Assembly: GCA_022606135.1 (NCBI GenBank)
Contig: JABYQN010000005.1
Span: forward strand, 992,001-1,056,000
Source of the DNA: Fomes fomentarius
Lineage: Eukaryota; Basidiomycota; Agaricomycetes; Polyporales; Polyporaceae
Length of the DNA stretch: 64,000 nucleotides
Reading direction: 5' to 3'
Shown here in pieces: positions 1 to 10,890 of this stretch (its first letter is position 1; each line of letters starts with the position of its first letter). The position numbers and the translations under genes are program-made. The notes below the pieces were generated by a model. The model was not told where the DNA came from, did no database searches, and saw only the letters and a list, made by a program, of their open reading frames with translations.

Positions 1-1971
1 TGGCCCTGCGAGCGCGTAGACTGACTTTCTGTGAGTTTCTAAACACTCTTTGTGGCCGCTTGTTTGCACTTCTCTCTTTTTAGGGTCAGAAGCTGTGGCC
101 ACAGTGGAAAGCGATGCGTGCGAGACCCTTGGGAGCTCATCCACGCCGCGCCAATACCAGCTGGCACCACCTTGCACAGTACCACGCTCTTGAACCGACA
201 GCTCGAGAACTCTCGCGCTCGGACGTTGGTAAGTTGCCATTTGTTCGAGAGGGACTGTTCTGATCGGCGAACTATTGCACAAGACTCGCCACGTTGACCA
301 TCTGGTACGATGCCATGGCCTAGCTCGGCGACTGTTTGCGCACGAGAAGGCGACTTTGACGCGTGTACGAGTGCCCTCTGGGCGAGACATGCCAGTTAAA
401 GTATCGGAATCCCTCTGGCGATCTTCTCTCCGCTGTCCGAGGTCATATTGCGCGGAGTCAGAAGCCCAGATTGCTTGTCGGGGCACGCGTTGAGAAGCCA
501 GGTTTGTCCGCCAATGCGGTGGTATAGATTCTGTGTATTACGGGATCGCCAGGGATCATCGCTGAGTTTGAGGTCGTTTGACGTCCCGATACTCACTCTG
601 ACCTCTGTTGTCGTTCCTATACACGTCGAGCTCGCAGCCTGGGAGGGCCGCGAGGCACCTAGTGGCGCGATGGAGAAAGATCGTTGTCATCCGTGCGAGT
701 GCGCGTGTCCTAGTCGCCATGCAGCCGCCGTATTCTGCCTACTCCATGCCGTGGTATAGAAGCTAGGGCGAGTGGAGCAGAACCCTCTTTCCTTTTTGAC
801 GCTTCCCGCTTCGCATGATTCTGTAGCGAGCAGAGCTGACGGTGTGGCCTGCTGCGTGCTTCTCTGATGCATGCTGCGCCAGGTCTAGAATTCAAGAGAC
901 AGTGGTTGACGTGTGACGGTGGTCAGACGGTCTGTCCCTGAGAAATGCGAGGGAGGTGGGGTGCATCATCTGGTCTTTGTTCACGTGCGATAGGCGAGCA
1001 AAGAAGCAGTGGATGAATGGCGCATCGCCGTTGGGCATCAACGCACTGACGAGGTCGGTGTGTTCTCGAGCTTGTTTTCCGTAGTAGCGCTGACCGTACT
1101 AGCTCCAGACATCAGGGCTGTCTAGTGACTCTGGTCCAAAGCGCGTTCTCGTGCTAGTGCGATTGGTTTACGTCTTGTGTCCTTGCTCACGCCATGATTT
1201 GTGGCAGGCGACCCGCGGACGGACAACTCTCAGACTCTCAGTAGCCCTTCACAATGTCATCCCGGACCCCATATGACCACGTCTGGCAGCCTTTAGCATC
1301 ACTTGATCGCAAAGCACTGCGCGATGCGCTCTCGGCCTGCACACCAGCGGCCCATTGTTTGCGGAACGCTAGGAGCCTGGAGGGCCCCGAACGGTGATGG
1401 CATCCGTCTCAGCTGGCCACGACGTGCGAGTCGCTGCAGCCACAGGTGAGCGTTTTGTTGCCTCGTGTTTGTGTAACACCCAAATCGCGCCGCGCAACAG
1501 GGCCCGGCGTTGATCATGACCGCATCCGTGGAAATATATCCAGGGCAGCGGTCGCCCGAGTGTGGTCAAGTGGTATCGGCTTCGCACGTTCAGTTCAGAC
1601 CGCCCGGAGGATACTTGTGTGTGTGAGAGGTGCTGCAGGTGTCACAAGCCCGGCTGGCAGTCGACTCAGAACGGTTCGAGTTGATTGCGAGTCGAGCTTG
1701 GGATCGTCTCTTTCTGGCGTCATGCCATTCGAGAAGCCTGCGGCATGGATGCATGTGTGGTGCGAGTGCCAATGCAGTGGCAGTTCTAGTTCTGCCGCGC
1801 GCATTGGGAATGGGATCTGCACCCGCCGGGGACCGCTCGACCGCTCACATGCAGGCCTTGGGCCCAACAAAATGGCTAGGATTAACTATGATATCCGCGC
1901 TTCTATCGACGAGGTGAGTGCGATCGCACGATTGCATGTATCTGCGCCAGGGGCTTATCGCGTCACTTGAC

Positions 1972-1984
1972 ATATATATATATA
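1972..1984. repeat. AT dinucleotide tract
   Basis: Thirteen bases of alternating A and T in otherwise mixed sequence. A short microsatellite of no evident function. Confidence 0.8.
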
Positions 1985-2246
1985 GTCTACAAACTCAAGT
2001 GCAGTCCAGAACGTGTGGCACAGACGCACGACATGTATTTCTGTCACAAGTTCTTGCTGATGTTGCGTACAAAACGCTCCACCTGAAGACGATCCCTGGT
2101 CTCGCGGCTAGAGGTCTCGAATCCTCGCGACTGCAGCGGAATGGTCACAAGTCGTGCCACAAGTCGCGAGCTCGACGTCCAGCGAGTCGCGACTATTGGA
2201 CGATCCTGATATCATGAAAAAGCAATTATAGGGCGATTAGAACTCT

Positions 2247-2388
2247 CCACCAACGTAAGAACGTACGTGGCGAATGAACTATTCTTATGTTATGCTTCAG
2301 CCTAACATCTTGATGTTATTAGAACTGCGTGCAAAGCACGCAATGCGGCCGGCGTACTGCGTCTCACATTTCGTGTGAGAGTACTGCG
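2247..2388. repeat. Cluster of four consecutive short inverted repeats
   Basis: Four hairpin-forming palindromes lie end to end. 2247-2270: CCAC..ACGT / ACGT..GTGG, two mismatched positions, loop of 4. 2303-2318: TAACATC / GATGTTA, perfect, loop TT. 2326-2342: TGCGTGC / GCACGCA, perfect, loop AAA. 2362-2380: TCTCACA / TGTGAGA, perfect, loop TTTCG. The last hairpin is flanked on both sides by the direct repeat GTACTGCG (2354-2361 and 2381-2388). The palindromes are direct observations. A structured RNA, a miniature-element relic or chance are all possible. Confidence 0.6.
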
Positions 2389-4702
2389 TACATAGGACGT
2401 CTCTGATACAAGCTCGCTCCACAGCGTGAGTGTTCTGCTGCATGCTGGTTGGCTGGCTGCACTAATCACACTTCTGCGCTTCTGCCTACTTCTCCAGGGT
2501 CTCGTTGCGTGCGCTGATTGGTGAAGGCAGCAGCTGTGGCCTTCGCCCGCCTTTCCAGATCGAAACGGCCGCAGTTGAGATAACCTTTTGCAGTCAGGAA
2601 CGTCTGGGAACCTGGATATCGGATTGCGTACGTGTATTGATGACGTAGTCACGGTCAACGGGGTTGGCCATGAAGCGCTTCGAAGTTCGACTGGCTTTGG
2701 GGAGGTACGTGCTGGCTTGACTGAGTACTCTTGCGTGGATAGTCTCATATTTTTTCTCCGCATATCCGACTGATTTTCACTCCGCCAACTACAAGCCTCA
2801 CCAAGGTCATGTCTGCCAAAGTTTCGCCGCAATTTAGCAGCCACAATACGTAACATCTCGCCAGGCCCGTGAATTGCACACAGGCTTGCACTCGATACAC
2901 CTCGCCATCGACATGATCCGCGTTTCTGCCGGGGTTATCGGTACTCGCATCACAACAAGCGTACCTCACGGATTCTGGCCACATCTCCGCATGCTCTCTT
3001 GGCGACACGGAAGAGTCGGACCCATTGCCGGATGCTCGTTACTCGTATTTAGGTGCAGGGAACACGCCCAGCACCGACGAACATTCGCCAGAAGCTGCAT
3101 AGCGACGCGAACAGTTTTCGGCTCCACATTCCAGTCGGGGCTACTCCAAGATCAAGAAATAATGTGCGACCGGGAATCGCGGCTCGAGGGATCAATACGG
3201 TCTTCGTCCCGGTGAGTTGAGTCATTCTTGCATAATTTATCTTGCTGCCAGGCAGCATCTTGCCGTGCGAAGCTTCTAGGGGACCAACTGGCACGGAATA
3301 GCGTAGGGCGGGAGCCACAGTGCCACTACGCCGATGATGAAACGGGGAAGAGCATAGGTGAGTCTCCGTATGTAGAGATCGTCGCCTTCCTTTTTTATGC
3401 CGCCGCGGACTCTGATCAAGGCTCCCGCCCGCGTATCGATCGACACGGCCCGTATCTCGCTCTAGCGGCCTTAGCGTTTAGCGTCGATCGCACCTGTGCA
3501 ACGAAGGGCGACGGCTAATCGTTATTGGGAGCGTGTGCGCTGCTGTGCCGTGCGACATGCTGGATGTGCGTGCGTGATAGTTCGACGCAGCGAGCGTGTG
3601 GGTGTCGTTGACGGACATTACTTGTCTCAACACGCGCATGCCATCATCCGTCCGTCATCTAAGAGACGAAAACTTCGAGCGCAAAAGTTTCGGAAGCACT
3701 ATGTCCACCCCGACAAGTCGGGTCGCCCATGTCCACATTGCAAGCTTCCTCATGCTGCCAATCGTGCGCAATCCCGGGAGAAGAGGACCGTACTCCGAAT
3801 CACAGACCTCTCGCATTCGAGCTACGGAGTCTGCCATGGCTTCCACGACCGGTCTGATACTGCAGGCGAAGTCGGTAGTAAGTGATGGGTACGTACCATC
3901 GACCGGCAATTAGCCTACACACTTCGTTACCGCTCACCGGGGGAAGCAGGGTTGTGTGCGACCGTGGCCCGCGCAGGAAGCAGTACGGAGCCGTGGCCCG
4001 AGCTGATGTGCACAACGACCTTTGTTGGCAGCAGCTACCCACAGCTGTGTGCGCGCGGGATCATTTGGCACAATTCAGGTACCACGGCGGGAGTCCGAGC
4101 CGTGTGGCCTCAGTCGCAAGCCATGCATGGTTTGAGGGTTGTGCGCGCGCGAGTGAAAATGCCTGCGATAGGGCTCTTGCGCGCGTCATCTCACTGGCGT
4201 CGGTCCGAATACGCCCTTTAGTCCACAGGGCTTGGGGCCCTACATCGGTGCTTCATCCTTCAAGAACATGCGCACGTCGACGGCCCAGTGCGAGGATCCC
4301 AACGTCCCTCGACGAAGTGTCCCTTGTAAGTAATAGGTGAGCATCTTGGGCAGTGGCGTCCCCGGATTCGCGTTCTGATACTCATCTCCGATGTCCTACT
4401 GTAGTGACTGCCTCACCTTGTCGGAATGCGGACCACGTCTCCTTCCGTAGCCTTCCGGGCGCAGCTTGAGCGGCGGTGAACACTAGGGGGGCGCATTCTA
4501 CCTAGCCCGTTTTACCGAGAGGGTCCAGTTGGGATTTGGGGTGCGTCAGAGCTTGCGACATCGGAACGAGACCGGTCAGGCATCAGGGACAGAACCGGCT
4601 GCACTGACAGTATGTCAGCTTCGTCCATGCGGAAAGTACCGACGGTAAGTGGCCATAACGTCATAAATACTGTCATGAAGTAAAACAGCGTCGGGAACAA
4701 GC

Positions 4703-5800
4703 CTATGTAATGCGGATGACTAGGAATGTCATGATGAAGCCAACGAGCACGACAATAAGGCTCAGAATCGTTATCCAGGTCGTACCCCAACTCTTTGAAT
4801 GATGGTCCCGTAGGCGTACGCGCTCCTTGGACATTACGTCGTGGTTGCGCTCCAACTTCTCCTGGGTCTCCAGCACCACGGACTTGTCCTTCTCCAGCGC
4901 GCCGGCAAAGTGAATGGCATTCCGCTTCAGTTGCGTTGCCATTTGAGCCAGTTGGGCAGACAGTTCCTCTTGTAGTGCCGCGGAGTTCTGCATGAAGGCT
5001 GGTGTTGCTTGCGTTGTTGATTTTTCTGCTGCAGCGGGAAGGGAAGGCGGCAACAGGGTCTCAGTGGGATTGATAGGGCCTCTCGAGAATGCGCGGGAGT
5101 CAGATGGGGTGAGAAGGAGTTCGTGGGCAGCAATGGCAGAGGATTCTTCTGCTGGCAAGAGCGTCGCAGTCGGGTCAGATGGGGCACTTTCAGTTTCAGC
5201 TTGCGAGTCCTCGGCCGAGACTGATACATCGACGGGCGGTGGAGGCGGCGGGATGGTGGGCAATATAGGAACAGGTCGCGATACTAGAGGGGCGAGACGC
5301 TGCACCATGTACGGAATGTGGCATGAGATACGTGGAAGTACGAGGAGGTATGATGCTTACCTTGTCCGCTTCCTGCACTATGCTTTCCAGCCGGTCGAGA
5401 GTCCTGCGGAGTCCTTCGTACCGCCGTGGCGCCGCCCTACAAATGGCCACACTGTGTGAGGGAGCTCAACTACAGGGGAGAAGACAAGAACGTACGAGTC
5501 ATCTGCACCGTCATGGGACTCTACGTTCTGCAACAACTTTCGAGCGTGTTTCACCTTCTGCATTGCACCTTCAGTACAACATTGAGGAGAATGCTGTCTG
5601 TTTGCACATACCTGCAATGTGCCTCTGGTCCGGATCCAGGCTGGTGTAGACGAAGAGCCATCAGGTTCGTCTGACCATGTCTCAGTGGCGACGGATTTCT
5701 CCAGCCTGCGAACCAGGCGCGTAAGGTTGATCCGGTCGTGGGTTAGCTGTTCAGCCTGCATTAGTAGTGCGCACGAAGAAACGATTGAAGGGGTGGGCAA
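4703..5800 (-). CDS. USE1: USE1-like SNARE of Golgi-to-ER retrograde transport
   Basis: Tail-anchored SNARE expected to act on the ER membrane with the Dsl1 tether, accepting COPI vesicles. Four exons join cleanly: the N-terminal INLTRLVRRLEKS segment (to about 5613), a KVKHARKLL exon (about 5545-5497), a YEGLRRTLDRLESIVQ exon (about 5435-5369) and a long last exon from about 5307 to the stop at 4703. The last exon has a Pro/Ser/Glu-rich linker, a SNARE-like heptad helix (EELSAQLAQMATQLKRNAI.., then KDKSVVLETQEKLERN) and a hydrophobic C-terminal anchor of about 20 residues ending in VIRIT. This order (N-terminal helices, linker, SNARE motif, tail anchor) is that of the Use1/p31 family. The start may be at 5800 or 42 nt inside at the next ATG (MQAEQL). 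The gene is head-to-head with SQS1. Confidence 0.82.
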
Positions 5801-6075
5801 GTATGGAGAGAGAACTACAACTCTGCAACGTGCACTACCGCAGCAACGTCATGCTTTCCGCCACAAGCCTGGCGCCTATGTAGATCTATACTTCACTGGC
5901 TCAGATGCCATAGACTCACTGACTCCTCCTCTCCGAATAGATCGGTTCTTGTTTCTCATCTCTGCTCTGGAGCATCTGTGTCGCCATCTACTGTTGCCTT
6001 TAAGGCTCATCTGAACAACCACAAATCGGCTGTATCTATATCAATCTTGTTCGCAACTTCCTGTATCCGTAATCC
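5801..6075. promoter_or_regulatory. Shared divergent promoter region of USE1 and SQS1
   Basis: The 275 bp between the two start codons must hold both 5' UTRs and promoters. No canonical TATA box stands out, and pyrimidine-rich stretches precede the SQS1 ATG. Inference from gene orientation only. Confidence 0.4.
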
Positions 6076-9000
6076 ATGGCTAGAGGTCACAAAAATCGCG
6101 GCCGCGGTGGGTTTCGTGGAGGATTCGACGACAACGCAGGTTTCAGAGGAAGAGGTCGAGGCAACTTCAGGGGCGGCAGAGGCGGTGGCAGAGGGAGGGG
6201 AAGAGGTGGACCAGTCTACTTCGATGAGTTTGACTTGCCCATACAGCAATGGCCAAGTAGTGGGTGTCACATTTCGACTTCCTTTCCATGAACTCCTAAA
6301 ATGCATGCTCTATATCCAGACCAGCCACCGGCTACTCCCCCTCCTCGCGGGTATGGACCACCCCGGGGACGAGGCAGGGGAAGAGGGTTCTTTCCGGCGC
6401 CCTTCAATGTATACACCAACCCCCGAAGAGGTGTTGACTCTCCCCGCGGAAGAGGACAATCCACAGATAATTTCATTGACTCTTACTCAGCCACTCGGGG
6501 ACGTGGTCGTAATCTCGGAACCAAGCTCAATGCAGGGGCTCCGTTGTCCAAGTTGTTGTACGAGGATAGGCCATATCTGAGACCCGTCAAGTTCGTGCGC
6601 TCCGTCCACACTGCGACACTCTTCGAAAACGAAGAAGACATATTTCAATCGGTGATTGAGACTGCTGGTGCGTACGCAATTTCGCACGTCTTTTCAAGAC
6701 TAACAAGGTTGATTCTAGTGGGAGACGAGGAAAGCCATATCCCGACCGCTGATGCGGTCTTCCGCGTGTTTCACCCTCTCGACAAGCAAGTTGAAGGAGC
6801 CGAAGTTGAAGACGGGGACGATGAGCAGCTGGAAGAAATTGACTTTGCAGACATTGCCAGGATACAGGCCGAAGTCGATGCAGCAGCTGCGAGGCAGGGT
6901 GCGGTCGTGTCCGAAGTCACGATTGCGAAAGAGGAAATTGCCAGTTTCTTCGTCGACACTACGCCTGCGGAGGTCGACCGCTCGCGGTCGACTGCTCCCA
7001 TCCAAGTCAACCGGATGGAGGGTGCCCTTGGGGACACGAACGTCGACGATGACGACGAGGAGGAGATCATCGTCTACGTTGCACCTCACCCGCGAAATGG
7101 AAAGTCTCATACACTCCCTCAAGCTACGATAACTCCGAGTCAGATCCCTTCCACATCCATTCTCACCGGCCGTAGGGTTGATATCGTCGGAAACCAGCCG
7201 ATGGCTGTCGACGATCTATTTCAATCAAAGGTCCCCGACACACAACCAGCTTTCAAACTCGAAATGGGCACGTTGTTTCCTGAGTCTCCCCATACCGCAC
7301 CTGAACCAGACCAATTGCCTCCTCCGTCCTTCCGACAAATGGCAAACATCGAAGCACCTAGGATTGAACTTGCCGCGTCTCCTCCTGTCGAGACGTCCGC
7401 CAATCCGATTGAACCTTCCGCTGTCGACTATCCTGCCGCTCCTGCCGTGGAGAACTCTGCCGCGCCTGCGGCCCAGCCTCCTGCGACGCCTAATGCAATT
7501 CCTACGATCGACTCTGTCTCGTTCTCTTTCGCGCAGACGAGTGTCAAGAGGCAGACACGCCGACTGCACCCCGTCGGTACACCCCGCGCGCTCCTGAAGC
7601 GCAACCGCAAGGCCCGGCGGAAGTCTCTTCGCGGTTTCGGTGCATTTGGCGCCATGCACGAAGAGGCGATGCTGCGCGAGGTCGATCCACGCCGCCACGA
7701 GCAACGGCGCGGGGACTCGGACGTCGATTGGGGCACGTCGGACGGGGAAGATGGCGTGGACGCGTTGTCGGTGGATATGGGCGGGATGGAGTTGGACGAG
7801 GGGATCAGCTTTGACGCGATGAAGAGCTTCGTGAAGAGCATGAGCGCCGAGGGGTCGAGGCATGTCACGATGGACGACATTGCGGATATTGAGCAGCACA
7901 GGAAGGAAGACGAGGAGGCTGACATCCGTGGCTCGGACTCGGAAGACGACAGCGAAGGAGGTACAGAAGGGGACGAGAAGGTTCACGCCGCGGCCAACAA
8001 CGCGACTAAGGAACATAGCGGAGACGATGACCATGAGGAGGAGAGCGAGGAAGACGCGGAAGTTGAGGCCATCGTACGCGCTGAAGAAGGACTGCTCGTT
8101 GGAGATTCTGACGGGCTCGACGAGGATGATGATGAGGACGACAGTGAGGGCAGCGACTCGGAGGACCAGGACGAAACTCCTAGGCGTGGATTCCAAGCAA
8201 GGCTTGAGCGATTGCGAAATCAAAGTAGCAAGGGCAAGGGCAAGGGCAAGGCTAAGGCTGGCGATGATTCGAGCGACGAGGCAATGTCGGTTCAGATGAC
8301 ATGGGCGGATGAAGATGAGGATTATCTCGAGCACATTCAGGTGGGCCGTGGACCTTTATGTCTGTCAGGATGTGCTAATGATAGGATAGGAGGTACTCGA
8401 TGCAAACCAGGACTTGCTTGGCACTGGAAGTCGGAGGGCCAGGAAGTACATGACGAAAGCCATCCTGAACGGTGATTTCGACAGGGACGAGTACTCGGAG
8501 ATGATGCAGCCTGCCAGTATGTTATACTACTTTCTATGGCGGCTCTTTCTCATATCTTTCTTGCAGAACGAGGCAAAGACAAGTATGTAGCTCCTGAATT
8601 GAGCGACCAATGGGAGAAGGACCGGCAGAAGAAAGCCGAGAACAAGAAGAAGAGGGCGCTGGAGCGCATGATCCTCGCCGCCGATCCGCTGGCGCAACAC
8701 AAAGGTGGCAAGAAGGGCCGCAAAGCCATGCTCGCTGCGGCGCGCGCTGCAGACGACCTACCGAACCGCATTGTCGACTTGGTCACGCTCGAGCAGCAGA
8801 TCCGGCGGTTCATGGCTGACATTGGCGGAACGAACACGATGGTGCTCCCTCCGGCAGACAAAGAGACCCGGAAGCGTGTCCACGAACTCGCGACTGCGTT
8901 CAACCTCAAGAGCCAAAGCAAGGGCAGCGGCGAGTCGAGATATACCACGCTCATCAAGACCTCGAAGAGCGGGATCAATATCAACGAGGGGAAGATCCGG

Positions 9001-9353
9001 CGCATCATGAGACAGGCGACGAATGGTCAATGGGAGGGACCGAGTCGCGGCGGTGGCAGAGGAGGAAAGGACAATCTGGCGAAGCACCGCGAGGGCGAGG
9101 AGGTCGGCAAGGCAAGTATCTCGCATCTTCGGCACACTCCGTGGCATGCAGAAACTGATAATGGGGGCTACTGTTCCCTCTACAGGACGCTGCGAAGATT
9201 GACGAGAAGAATGTTGGGTTCCGGATGCTAGCCGCGATGGGTTGGACCGATGGCGACCGCATCGGACTGTCCGGCGGGCTCGACGTCCCGCTGACTGCCA
9301 TCATGAAGAAGACGAAGGCTGGCTTGGGCGCGACTCCGGCGATGTTCTCGTAA
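6076..9353 (+). CDS. SQS1: SQS1-like R3H and G-patch protein (RNA helicase cofactor)
   Basis: Homologue of yeast Sqs1/Pfa1, a G-patch activator of the DEAH helicase Prp43 in ribosome biogenesis and splicing. Exons: 6076-6256, 6320-6667, 6719-8340, 8390-8516, 8567-9111, 9186-9353. The N-terminus is RGG-rich (RGRGRGNFRGG and similar), suiting RNA binding. The middle is long, acidic and low complexity (D/E/S runs), with a KGKGKGK patch. The R3H domain (ETRKRVHELATAFNL to TTLIKT) starts near 8868. The C-terminal G-patch (VGFRMLAAMGWTDGDRIG ... KTKAGLGA) is encoded by the last exon. The 51-nt intron at 6668-6718 is a multiple of three and contains no stop. The last intron (9112-9185) uses a GC-AG pair. 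Length, about 940 residues, is larger than the yeast protein but typical of basidiomycete forms. Confidence 0.88.
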
Positions 9354-9973
9354 TCGTTCGCAATCTGGAGAGGCGCAGACCGGATAGCTTGGTTGTTTTG
9401 CTTGTATTGGCGCATCGGGTGGTCTGGGTGCTGGCTGTACGGCTGTAGCGTTGTTGCAGGAGATCTAGACATCCGTATAATTAGGTTGCCCAGACTTTTC
9501 TACGGCCTCGGCCACCTAACCCTGGTCCGTGATTCCCAATGGGCGGACACGGTTACTCGCGTTGCCAGCGTTCGTCATACCTTTGTCGATCGGCGAAGGT
9601 ACATAGAAACCCCCGGCTGCCCTGTTTCTCGGCCCTGCATATTGATATCGATATAGCAGTACAACGAACTGCGAGTCTGGTAAAGGCGTTCCGAGGTATC
9701 GGGTGCATTGTATCCTCGGAGCATGCTGCATACTGTAACCTCATAATCGTTCCTGATTACCCGAATGGGATGTGAAACGCAGACGCCCGAAAACAGCGCT
9801 TGGGCCAGTTGCAGCGCATCCTCCGAACAACATCATCACGCATTGTCACCGTCCCCTGTCCTCGCCGTTCAGCTGCTGGTTCTGATATTAATTGCCCCGC
9901 ATACACTGTCCCAAGCTCGGTAACCAACGACAGTACGACAAATCACGCTCTCTAGGTCAGTCGATCTACCCCA
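9354..9973. other. Intergenic, SQS1 3' side and MMTAG2 promoter
   Basis: No coding potential seen. Presumably the SQS1 3' UTR followed by the upstream region of the next + strand gene. Confidence 0.5.
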
Positions 9974-10890
9974 ATGTTCGAGCCCGTGCGCGGAGGCACG
10001 CGAGGTGGCCAAGCCGAGTTCAAGTGGTCGGACGTCTCGCAAGACAAGGACAGAGAGGTATGTCAACGTGCCTGCTCATTCCGTGTAGCAATAAGGTAAC
10101 CCGTCTGCGCGTGCTAGAACTACCTGGGACACAGTATCAACGCACCGACTGGGCGGTGGCAGAAGAACAAGGACATTCATTGGTATCAGCGGGACCTGCA
10201 GCAGGACGAAGACGCGAGGAGAGAGGAGATCAAGCGGATCCAGGAGGCAGAAGCGGAGGCATTGGCGGCTGCACTGTGCGTGTCATTGTGGTTCTCGTTG
10301 GTCTCGTCCATGCTAACATCTCCGTGTCCGTATTCAGTGGCTTTGCAGCAGGAGCGAAGCCCGGCGCATCCGCTGGGGTGGGGACGGGGGCGAATGCTAT
10401 CGCTGTCCCGACGAAGACCCTGTCCATTGACGGGTCCCTGGACCCGGACAAGGAGGAGCGGCGACGGCTGAAGGCTCTGAAGAAGGAGGAGAAACGGGCG
10501 AAGAAAGAGGAGAAGCGGGCTAAACGTCGACGAGAGCGTGGAGACGCGTCGAGCGACGAAGATGACCGGCGGCGGCACCATCATCGGTCCCGTACACGAT
10601 CCCGCTCGCCTCGACGGCGGGACCATGATCGTTCAAGGTCGCCACGGAGAGATCATTCGCAGTCCCCCCGAAGGCGGGATCGTTCTGCCGACCGAATCAA
10701 GGGCGAGGATAGGGAGAGAAGGTACCCTATCGTCAGGGACCGCTCGAGGTCGCCGCCTCCACGTCGGAAGGTGGACCTGGGCGGGTATGGCGAGGAGGCT
10801 AGGCGCAGAGAGCGGGAGATGGACCGGCAACGGTGGGACGACAACGCTGGCAGGAATAGGCCTAGTGGTATCCGGTGGGGTAGGGACTGA
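9974..10890 (+). CDS. MMTAG2-like SR-rich nuclear protein
   Basis: Resembles the multiple myeloma tumour-associated protein 2 (MMTA2/C1orf35) family, conserved eukaryotic proteins of unclear function. Exons: 9974-10057, 10118-10275, 10338-10890; all three joins keep frame. The diagnostic N-terminal block is MFEPVRGGTRGGQAEFKWSD followed by ENYLGHSINAP and GRWQKNKDIHWYQRD. Next comes a charged helix (QQDEDARREEIKRIQEAEAEAL), a KKEEKRAKKEEKRAKRR stretch, and an RS/SPRR-rich tail typical of splicing-speckle proteins, ending in GIRWGRD. The ATG at 9974 is chosen because the family starts at this MFxPxRGG motif. The role in pre-mRNA metabolism is inferred from composition only. Confidence 0.82.

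Larger units (their letters stand above)
1..4702. other. Gene-poor 5' region with decayed exon-like fragments
   Basis: I find no intact gene here. Open frames are short and random-looking on both strands. Near 83-520 several protein-like pieces on the + strand sit next to plausible splice sites (GTAAG at about 230, AG before 285), but they carry in-frame stops, which looks like a decayed gene. A second exon-like piece around 3650-3890 contains a C-x2-C pair followed by basic residues and also has no coherent gene context. I see no terminal repeats, transposase or reverse-transcriptase motifs. Structured DNA at 2247-2388 is listed separately. Confidence 0.5.

Noticed and set aside
7225..8334. 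369-codon minus-strand frame antisense to SQS1
   Set aside because: It mirrors the acidic low-complexity coding strand; no domain and no splice context of its own.
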